Both the position numbers and the translations under genes were made by a program. Positions 1 to 4,232 of a DNA stretch of 5,267 bases are shown piece by piece. Source of the DNA: CAZBZG01 sp964496245 (GTDB lineage: Bacteria > Planctomycetota > SZUA-567); contig CAZBZG010000313.1 of the NCBI GenBank assembly GCA_964496245.1, forward strand, positions 1 through 5,267, read 5' to 3'. A model generated the notes under the pieces. That model was given only the letters and a program-made list of their open reading frames with translations. It did not search any database and was not told the DNA's origin. Position 1 is the first letter of the stretch. Every line of letters starts with the position of its first letter.

Positions 1-444
1 GCTCGCGCGCACGCAGCCGATGCGCGAGCAGACCGACTGCCCGTAGTTGTGCCTGAGGCGGCTGTCGATGTAGAAGAGGTAGATGGGCGCCCCGCACTCG
101 CAGTCGAAGAGCACCGGCAATTCGGCCCGGCACGTGGGGCAGAGAATGCGGACGACTTCGTCCTTGCCGAACGCCTTGCCCGACAGGATGCGCTTCTTGC
201 ACTTGCCCACAAAGGGCGAGATCACGATACCCGCTTGTGCGCCGCTCTCCGTGCTCTCGTACACGAAATGAATGCCCTTCTCGCCGTCGATCGCGACATC
301 GCTCATCAGGCTGTGCCCGTTGGGGCAGTAGGCCTGCCGGACCACCAGGCCGCCCTTCTCGCGGTCGACCCGGTCGCGCGGCAGAACCACGTCGGCCTTG
401 AGCGGAATGTGCAGTCGTCCGCTGTCGGTGAATCGCTTGGACAC
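1..444 (-). CDS. Cysteine-rich putative zinc-binding protein, unknown function (C-terminus outside window)
   Basis: The minus strand is open from a GTG at 444 down to base 1, giving 148 residues with no stop; the C-terminus lies beyond the left edge. AGGGAGG at 450-456 (minus strand) lies 5 nt before this GTG, which decides the start over the adjacent GTG at 447. The protein begins VSKRFTDSGRLHIPLKADVV. Cysteines come in metal-site-like groups: CPNGH at 40-44, a single Cys at 82 (GKCKKR), CPTC at 102-105, CEC at 115-117 and CSRIGC at 139-144. The CPxC and CxC pairs, about 10 residues apart, resemble a zinc ribbon or rubredoxin-like knuckle. I see no signal peptide or membrane segment, so it is probably cytosolic. 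I do not recognise the family; zinc binding is inferred from cysteine spacing only. It is divergent from queE with a 180-bp shared upstream region. That it is a gene is fairly sure, from the RBS, the clean frame and the patterned cysteines. Confidence 0.78.
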   Translation of the reverse strand, partial: MSKRFTDSGRLHIPLKADVVLPRDRVDREKGGLVVRQAYCPNGHSLMSDVAIDGEKGIHFVYESTESGAQAGIVISPFVGKCKKRILSGKAFGKDEVVRILCPTCRAELPVLFDCECGAPIYLFYIDSRLRHNYGQSVCSRIGCVRAS

Positions 445-624
445 CACCGCCTCCCTTCGTGATCGGAAGCGCCGCTAAGGCGCGTGCGCGCATGCGAAGC
501 GCTTCAGGCCTCCTCACCTGGAGCATACCGCGGGGCAACCACGCTGTCAACAACGGGCGCCGGCTGCGCGGATTTCCCGGGAATAGGTCTTGCGTCGGGT
601 CCGGCCTCCCGCAACAATAGCGCC
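445..624. other. Divergent intergenic region between the Cys-rich gene and queE
   Basis: These 180 bp hold the start regions of two divergent genes. The only clear site is the minus-strand Shine-Dalgarno AGGGAGG (450-456). A perfect 10-bp palindrome, GAAGCGCTTC, sits at 496-505 and could be an operator, but short palindromes in GC-rich DNA are common. I could not find a convincing -35/-10 pair for either gene. A reading frame in phase with queE runs back to an ATG at 484, but it has low-complexity composition and no family resemblance. Confidence 0.4.
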
Positions 625-1275
625 ATGAAGAACGTCCTGACCGTCTGCGAACTCTTCCGGGGCATCATCGGCGAGTCGAGCTACGCCGGCCTGCCGGGCG
701 CCATCATCCGCCTCTCCGGGTGCGATGCGGGCTGCAAATGGTGCGACACCCGATACGCGTACGAGCGGCCCGGACGCCTCATGGAAGTGGAGACCATCCG
801 CCAGGACGTGTACGACATGGGCGTGGCCCTGACGCTCATCACGGGCGGCGAGCCGCTCCTCCAGGACGAGACGCCCACCCTCGCCAAGCTGCTCGCCAAC
901 GCCGGGCACACCGTGCTCGTGGAGACCAACGGCCTCCAGGACATCTCCTCGCTCCCGTCGCCCATCCTGCGCATCATGGACGTCAAGTGCCCCTCCTCGG
1001 GCGTCAGCCACCGGACCAACTGGTACAACCTGCCCCATCTGCGTCCCAACGACGAAGTCAAGTTCGTGGTGGCCGACCGCGAGGACTACGAGTGGGCCCG
1101 GGACGTGATCGAGAAGCACAACTTCTCCCGCCTCTGCCGCCTCCTCATGGGTCCGGTCTGGGGCCGGCTCGATCCCGGGGTGCTCGCCGACTGGATCCTG
1201 TTCGACAACCTGCCCGTCCGCCTCCAGGTCCAACTCCACAAGATCGCCTGGCCCGACCAGCTGCGCGAGCGGTAG
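625..1275 (+). CDS. queE: 7-carboxy-7-deazaguanine synthase (radical SAM)
   Basis: QueE converts 6-carboxy-5,6,7,8-tetrahydropterin to 7-carboxy-7-deazaguanine, using SAM and a 4Fe-4S cluster, on the route to preQ0 and queuosine in tRNA. The 216-residue protein starts MKNVLTVCELFRGIIGESSY. It has the cluster-binding CX3CX2C at C33, C37 and C40 (GCDAGCKWCDTRY), the radical-SAM GGEP motif at 74-77 (ITGGEPLLQ), VETNG at 99-103, DVKCPSSG at 119-126 and the family-typical C-terminal LPVRLQVQLHKIAWP. The usual QGEG near the N-terminus is replaced by IIGESS. The ATG at 625 is chosen because family similarity begins there; the frame continues to 484, but the extra 47 residues look non-coding. No Shine-Dalgarno precedes the ATG, so initiation is probably SD-independent. 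No queC, queD or queF is in view. Stop TAG at 1273-1275. The function call is firm; the exact start is somewhat less so. Confidence 0.93.
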   Translation: MKNVLTVCELFRGIIGESSYAGLPGAIIRLSGCDAGCKWCDTRYAYERPGRLMEVETIRQDVYDMGVALTLITGGEPLLQDETPTLAKLLANAGHTVLVETNGLQDISSLPSPILRIMDVKCPSSGVSHRTNWYNLPHLRPNDEVKFVVADREDYEWARDVIEKHNFSRLCRLLMGPVWGRLDPGVLADWILFDNLPVRLQVQLHKIAWPDQLRER

Positions 1276-1302
1276 CTTGTCGGCCCCCCCCGACACGACA
1301 AG
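1276..1302 (+). terminator. Weak hairpin just after queE, possible terminator
   Basis: Directly after the queE stop, CTTGTCG (1276-1282) is complementary to CGACAAG (1296-1302), with an alternative pairing of TGTCGG (1279-1284) with CCGACA (1290-1295) around a C-run. No T-tract follows, so this is not a standard intrinsic terminator. The R1 hairpin immediately downstream could help halt transcription. Low confidence. Confidence 0.25.
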
Positions 1303-1304
1303 AG

Positions 1305-1334
1305 GGGTGCCATGCCCACCCTTGGGTGGGCATG
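1305..1334 (-). repeat. R1 hairpin repeat, copy a (minus orientation)
   Basis: CATGCCCACCC and GGGTGGGCATG (1311-1321 and 1324-1334) form a perfect 11-bp stem around a 2-nt TT loop. The conserved tail of the family, read on the minus strand, is GGCACCC, seen here on the plus strand as GGGTGCC at 1305-1311. Two more copies lie at 1400 and 3090. A perfect stem with a near-zero loop and a one-sided conserved tail resembles REP elements. Confidence 0.85.
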
Positions 1335-1399
1335 CGGTTGCCCCCCCCTTTGCAGAATCGCGAAGCCCCACGGATCATCGCCCCCGACCCGGGAAGAGG

Positions 1400-1429
1400 C
1401 ATGCCCACCTGAAGGTGGGCATGGCACCC
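1400..1429 (+). repeat. R1 hairpin repeat, copy b (plus orientation)
   Basis: CATGCCCACCT (1400-1410) pairs perfectly with AGGTGGGCATG (1413-1423) across a 2-nt GA loop, followed by the conserved tail GGCACCC ending at 1429. The last stem pair differs from copy a on both sides (C-G in a, T-A in b), a compensatory change that preserves the stem. Confidence 0.85.
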
Positions 1430-1441
1430 TCCAGATCCGGT

Positions 1442-1600
1442 CCTGGTTCATGAACACGCGGATCCGGGTCACACATGGCACACGGAGCACTATGTAGCCC
1501 AGGCACTCTTGCCTGGGGCGGATTCCCTGAGGCGCTGCACAGGCAGGAGTGCCTGTGCTACATACTGCTCTCACCGAGTGTTACCCGGAATTGAACCAGG
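1442..1600. repeat. R2 nested palindromic repeat, copy A (full length)
   Basis: A roughly 159-bp imperfect palindrome. Its tips are exact: CCTGGTTCA (1442-1450) and TGAACCAGG (1592-1600). Inside the arms are two 8-bp hairpins that are themselves inverted copies of each other: CCCAGGCA-CTCT-TGCCTGGG at 1498-1517 and CACAGGCA-GGAG-TGCCTGTG at 1538-1557. Each is flanked by TGTAGC or GCTACA. The spacer between them, at 1518-1537, is GC-rich. A second, partial copy lies at 3135-3253 in inverted orientation. No protein is encoded. It looks like a dispersed non-autonomous repeat; mobility is inferred. Confidence 0.85.
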
Positions 1601-1733
1601 CCCAAATCCGGTCCTATCCCCCGCCACCCCCTGCTCTCCGTGCCGCAGTGCTTTTCGGTTGCCCTCTCCGCTCAAATCGCTAGGATGGGCCTTCTCGTTT
1701 GTGCACCCACACACGCCGCAGGAGCCGCCGACC
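1601..1733 (+). other. Upstream region of gcvPA
   Basis: These 133 bp lie between repeat R2-A and gcvPA. They hold a candidate promoter (1659-1686) and the gcvPA Shine-Dalgarno CAGGAG at 1719-1724, nine bases before the ATG. No glycine-riboswitch-like structure is recognisable. The gcvPA frame stays open back to an ATG at 1509, inside the R2 repeat, but this stretch has no resemblance to the protein family and is not translated in my view. Confidence 0.5.
1659..1686 (+). promoter_or_regulatory. Candidate sigma70-like promoter of gcvPA
   Basis: TTGCCC (1659-1664) and TAGGAT (1681-1686) are separated by 16 bp and each match 4 of 6 consensus bases. Transcription would begin near 1693, leaving about 40 nt before the ATG. 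The match is modest; it is the best pair I can see upstream of gcvPA. Confidence 0.33.
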
Positions 1734-3080
1734 ATGTCCTACAGCCCCCACACCGACCAGGACCGCAAGACCATGCTGGAGGCCGTGGGCGTAGGGTCGG
1801 TCGACGAGCTCTTCGCAGACATCCCCGAGGACCTGCGCGCCCCGGCGATCGACCTGCCCGCACCCTTGAGCGAACTCGAAATCATGGAGCACCTCAAGGA
1901 CCTGGAGGAGCAGAACCGCTACCCCGTGCGCGGCGGGGACTACTTCATCGGCGGAGGCGCCTACAACCACCACATCCCGGCCGCCGCCCAGGAAGTCGTG
2001 GGCCGGAGCGAGTTCTACACCGCCTACACCCCCTACCAGCCCGAGATCAGCCAGGGCGTGCTCCAGGCCATCTTCGAGTACCAGACCGCGATCGCGCGCC
2101 TCACCGGCATGCAGGCGGCCAATGCCTCGCTCTACGACGGGGGCACGGCCACCTACGAAGCCTGCGTCATGGCCCTCAAGCAGACCCGGCGGAACCGCGT
2201 GGTCTTCGACACCTCGATCAACCCCCACTACCGCGAGGTGCTCGCCAGCTACGGCCGCAACGCCCTGATCGACATGGCGTGCGTGGACTACGCGCCCGAG
2301 CCGGGCGGCAACATCGACGCCCTGGCCGGCGCCATCGACGACCAGACCGCAGCCGTGATCGTGCAATACCCGGACTTTTTCGGCCGCATCGCGGACGTCC
2401 GCCCGCTGGCCGACGCCTGCCACAAGGCCAAGGCCCTGCTCATCATGGTGGTCCATCCCCTGGCGCTGGGCGTGCTCAAGACGCCGGCTGAGATGGGCGC
2501 GGACATCGCCGTGGGCGAGGGCCAGAGCCTGGGCCTGCCGCTCAACTACGGCGGGCCGTTCCTGGGCTTTGCCGCGTGCACCAAGAAGCTCATGCGCCGG
2601 CTCCCGGGCCGTCTCGTGGGCGAGGCCAGGGACGCGGAGGGCCGACGCGGGTTCGTGCTCACCCTGCAGGCGCGCGAGCAGCACATCCGCCGCGAGCGGG
2701 CCACGAGCAACATCTGCTCCAACCAGGCCCTGTGCGCCATCCAGGCGCTGGCCTACATGACGGTGATGGGAAAGCAAGGCATCCGCCGGGTGGCCGAGCT
2801 CTGCCTCCAGAAGGCCCACTACGCCCGCATGACCCTGGGCGCGGTGGAGGGAGCCGAGGTCGTCTTCTCCGGCCCGCACTTCAACGAGTTCGTGCTGCGC
2901 CTGGACAAGCCGGTCATGGACCTCTTCCGCACGCTCGGGCACGCGTTCGAGCCCGGCATCCGCCTCAACCGGTGGTACGACGAACTCTCCGACTGCCTGC
3001 TCGTGGCCGTGACCGAGGTCAACCGCAAGCGGGACATCGACAACTACGCCCTGCGGCTGGGGGATTGGCTCAGCGGGTAG
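1734..3080 (+). CDS. gcvPA: Glycine dehydrogenase (decarboxylating) subunit 1
   Basis: GcvPA pairs with GcvPB to form the P-protein of the glycine cleavage system, which decarboxylates glycine and passes the aminomethyl group to lipoyl-GcvH. In two-subunit enzymes the PLP-binding lysine belongs to GcvPB, so this protein should need a partner. The 448-residue length is normal for the family. The N-terminus MSYSPHTDQDRKTMLEAVGV, followed by SVDELFADIP (22-31), is family-typical. Further signatures are GGGAYNHHIP (73-82), EFYTAYTPYQPEISQG (93-108), LYDGGTA (133-139), LPLNYGGPFLGF (268-279) and RERATSNICSNQAL (320-333). The ATG at 1734 is chosen because similarity starts there and CAGGAG lies 9 nt upstream. 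The usual neighbour gcvPB is missing: repeats and then a pseudopilin gene follow. gcvT and gcvH are also not in view. The gene is intact, with no frameshift or lost motif. It is flanked by inverted R2 repeats. Confidence 0.95.
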   Translation: MSYSPHTDQDRKTMLEAVGVGSVDELFADIPEDLRAPAIDLPAPLSELEIMEHLKDLEEQNRYPVRGGDYFIGGGAYNHHIPAAAQEVVGRSEFYTAYTPYQPEISQGVLQAIFEYQTAIARLTGMQAANASLYDGGTATYEACVMALKQTRRNRVVFDTSINPHYREVLASYGRNALIDMACVDYAPEPGGNIDALAGAIDDQTAAVIVQYPDFFGRIADVRPLADACHKAKALLIMVVHPLALGVLKTPAEMGADIAVGEGQSLGLPLNYGGPFLGFAACTKKLMRRLPGRLVGEARDAEGRRGFVLTLQAREQHIRRERATSNICSNQALCAIQALAYMTVMGKQGIRRVAELCLQKAHYARMTLGAVEGAEVVFSGPHFNEFVLRLDKPVMDLFRTLGHAFEPGIRLNRWYDELSDCLLVAVTEVNRKRDIDNYALRLGDWLSG

Positions 3081-3089
3081 GGTCGTGCG

Positions 3090-3119
3090 CATGCCCATCC
3101 AAGGATGGGCATGGCACCC
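3090..3119 (+). repeat. R1 hairpin repeat, copy c (plus orientation)
   Basis: CATGCCCATCC (3090-3100) pairs perfectly with GGATGGGCATG (3103-3113) across a 2-nt AA loop, followed by the tail GGCACCC ending at 3119. Relative to copy a, the stem carries a coordinated C-G to T-A change at one position on both arms, so the fold is kept while the sequence drifts. It begins 10 bp after the gcvPA stop and could act as its transcription end or 3' stabiliser, though no T-tract follows. Confidence 0.85.
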
Positions 3120-3134
3120 GCTGGCGACCCGGTT

Positions 3135-3253
3135 TGTAGCACAGGCACTCCTGCCTGTGGAGCGCCTCACGGATTCCGGCCCAGGCAAGAGTGCCTGGGC
3201 TACATACCGCTCCGCGTCCCATGTGTGACCCGGACCCGCGGGTTCTTGAACCA
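3135..3253. repeat. R2 palindromic repeat, copy B (inverted, truncated)
   Basis: These 119 bp align without gaps, as reverse complement, to 1444-1562 in copy A. I count 11 mismatches by hand, about 91% identity. The two internal hairpins are kept: CACAGGCA-CTCC-TGCCTGTG at 3140-3159 and CCCAGGCA-AGAG-TGCCTGGG at 3180-3199. The outer arm is present only on the pilin side, ending in GGTTCTTGAACCA (3241-3253). The arm on the gcvPA side is missing, and R1 copy c lies there instead. Confidence 0.87.
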
Positions 3254-3275
3254 CGCCCCAATTTTGTAAAAAGAT

Positions 3276-3303
3276 TTGACTAAGAATAGCCGAAGGTTAT
3301 ACT
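3276..3303 (+). promoter_or_regulatory. Strong sigma70-like promoter of the pseudopilin gene
   Basis: TTGACT (3276-3281) and TATACT (3298-3303) match 5 of 6 consensus bases each and are 16 bp apart, in a locally AT-rich stretch (about 3260-3305) that stands out from the GC-rich surroundings. Transcription should start near 3310. This is the best promoter in the window and implies that the downstream gene can be well expressed under housekeeping sigma. Confidence 0.75.
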
Positions 3304-3309
3304 ACAGGT

Positions 3310-3438
3310 AGAGTTCCCGCGCAAGGCGGGAGCATAGCGTAAGCCCATAGAAGAAAGGAGGATCGAACCGGAACGCAGCGCGCAAGAGAACAGCAGCGCG
3401 TACGAACACATTTTTGGAAACAGGAAGGAGAACAGCGC
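3310..3438 (+). promoter_or_regulatory. Long, structured 5' leader of the pseudopilin mRNA
   Basis: About 130 nt separate the predicted start site from the ATG. The leader can form a hairpin TCCCGC / GCGGGA (3315-3320 with 3326-3331, loop GCAAG) and a second, CGCGC / GCGCG (3379-3383 with 3396-3400, 12-nt loop). Between them lies AAAGGAGGATCG (3354-3365), a near-perfect anti-Shine-Dalgarno match, but no ATG, GTG or TTG follows at usable spacing. The working RBS is AAGGAG at 3425-3430, 8 nt before the pilin ATG. Length, structure and a misplaced SD make a regulatory leader plausible. It does not fit a known riboswitch class that I can recognise. Confidence 0.45.
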
Positions 3439-4128
3439 ATGAGAAAACGTGGATTCACGCTGGTGGAACTGCTGGTCGTGATCGCCATTATCGCCATCCT
3501 GGCCGGACTTCTCCTGCCGGCTCTGCAACGGGCACGTGAGGCAGCGCGCAAGGCCAATTGTTCTAGTAATCTTAGACAGATAGGACTCGGTATCGAGCAG
3601 TACTCTTCGCCCACGTATTACGACACCGTACCCAAAGCGGAGGACGAGTGGTGGGACATGGACGGCCAGGACAGTGATACCAAAATTATGACCAGCGGCT
3701 GGGACGCCCTAGCCGCCCTGGGAGCGCTCCACGGCGGCGGCGGCGGCTTGATCGGGGACTACAAGGCCTTTGAATGTCCGTCGCAGGGCATTAACAAGCC
3801 TGATGCAGCTGGCGCGAACAGCGGCGATGGAACGGCCACTGTCTGGGACAAGGAGGACACCAACTTCTCGTATTCGCTGAACATGAGCCCAGGCGACAAG
3901 TCCAGCAAGATCATGGCAGCGGATCGGTCGCGAGTGGACGAGGACTTCACCGACGACACCGACCCTGACGCCATTGAAGGCAACGGCAACCACTCCGAAG
4001 GTCAGAACTGCCTGTACAAGGACGTGCACATCAAGTTCCAGAGGACCGCGGAGCCGGATGACGATTCCGACGATGGGAACATCTACCTGGGCGGGAGCTT
4101 GGATCCCACCGACACCGTCATGGAGTGA
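3439..4128 (+). CDS. Type IV pilin-like / type II secretion pseudopilin, H-X9-DG type
   Basis: A 229-residue prepilin-like protein, expected to be cleaved and N-methylated by prepilin peptidase and assembled from the inner membrane into a pilus or pseudopilus. The leader is MRKRG, cleaved before F6; Glu at mature position 5 (E10) and the hydrophobic helix to about residue 29 are classic. ALQRAREAARKANCSSNLRQ (28-47) continues as in PVC-group pseudopilins. CPSQG (113-117) and the C-terminal HSEGQNCLYKDVHIKF (H185 to D195) match the prepilin-associated H-X9-DG region, but the usual DG is DV here. The rest is rich in Asp/Glu, with DDDSDDG near the C-terminus, possibly metal binding as in calcium-bound pseudopilins (inference). 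RBS AAGGAG at 3425-3430. It stands alone as a unit, with its own promoter, leader and terminator and no secretion genes adjacent. Large families of such paralogues occur in PVC genomes; the substrate or role of this one is unknown. Confidence 0.92.
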   Translation: MRKRGFTLVELLVVIAIIAILAGLLLPALQRAREAARKANCSSNLRQIGLGIEQYSSPTYYDTVPKAEDEWWDMDGQDSDTKIMTSGWDALAALGALHGGGGGLIGDYKAFECPSQGINKPDAAGANSGDGTATVWDKEDTNFSYSLNMSPGDKSSKIMAADRSRVDEDFTDDTDPDAIEGNGNHSEGQNCLYKDVHIKFQRTAEPDDDSDDGNIYLGGSLDPTDTVME

Positions 4129-4161
4129 GCGTCCGGCAGCACACCACCAGCAACACAGACC

Positions 4162-4192
4162 GGGGAGCGCCTTTCGGGGCGCTCCCCTTTTT
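4162..4192 (+). terminator. Intrinsic terminator of the pseudopilin gene
   Basis: GGGGAGCGCC (4162-4171) pairs perfectly with GGCGCTCCCC (4178-4187), giving a 10-bp GC-rich stem with loop TTTCGG, followed directly by TTTTT (4188-4192). It lies 33 bp after the pilin stop and insulates the next gene. Confidence 0.94.
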
Positions 4193-4194
4193 GC

Positions 4195-4224
4195 TTGCAC
4201 TGACGCCCCTCGGCCGCGTGTAAT
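4195..4224 (+). promoter_or_regulatory. Candidate promoter placing the start site at the ATG (leaderless)
   Basis: TGTAAT (4219-4224) matches 5 of 6 bases of a -10 box; TTGCAC (4195-4200), 18 bp upstream, is a poor -35. A -10 here would start transcription at about 4231, essentially at the ATG at 4233. No Shine-Dalgarno is present, which fits a leaderless message. Tentative. Confidence 0.35.
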
Positions 4225-4232
4225 AGACGCTT

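Larger units (their letters stand above)
1305..1429. repeat. BIME-like pair of inverted R1 repeats
   Basis: Copies a and b of R1 are arranged tail-outward, so the 16 bases at 1305-1320 (GGGTGCCATGCCCACC) are exactly the reverse complement of 1414-1429. The 65 bp between the two hairpins (1335-1399) includes a C-run and shows no gene. The arrangement resembles paired REP sequences (BIMEs) of other bacteria. Whether this family is mobilised by a RAYT/Y1 transposase cannot be told from this window, which has no transposase. Confidence 0.7.

Noticed and set aside
49..462. 137-codon plus-strand open frame
   Set aside because: It lies opposite the minus-strand Cys-rich gene, which has a good RBS and patterned cysteines. 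The plus-strand product is low-complexity and has no RBS.
496..505. GAAGCGCTTC palindrome as an operator
   Set aside because: A single 10-bp palindrome in GC-rich DNA with no second copy or known regulator is not enough for a call.
484..624. N-terminal extension of queE to the ATG at 484
   Set aside because: QueE similarity begins at MKNVLTVCELF (625). The upstream 47 residues are unrelated to the family and there is no RBS at 484.
1305..1429. CRISPR-like repeats
   Set aside because: The R1 copies are few, in opposite orientations and unevenly spaced, with no spacer array.
1509..1733. N-terminal extension of gcvPA to the ATG at 1509
   Set aside because: It would be encoded by the R2 repeat, and the family N-terminus and Shine-Dalgarno place the start at 1734.
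1563..1733. Glycine riboswitch upstream of gcvPA
   Set aside because: Glycine-system genes often carry one, so I looked. Apart from a lone ACCGAG near 1573, which belongs to the R2 arm, no tandem aptamer pattern is visible.
1680..3254. 524-codon open frame on the minus strand across gcvPA
   Set aside because: It is antisense to a well-supported gcvPA, has low-complexity GLVH-rich composition, and covers the repeats too. It is an artefact of third-position GC bias.
3310..3365. c-di-GMP-I (GEMM) riboswitch in the pilin leader
   Set aside because: A GCAA-like loop and GCGTAAGCC hint at it, but the conserved GCAAACC segment and the second helix are not recognisable by eye. It is kept only as something to test with a covariance model.
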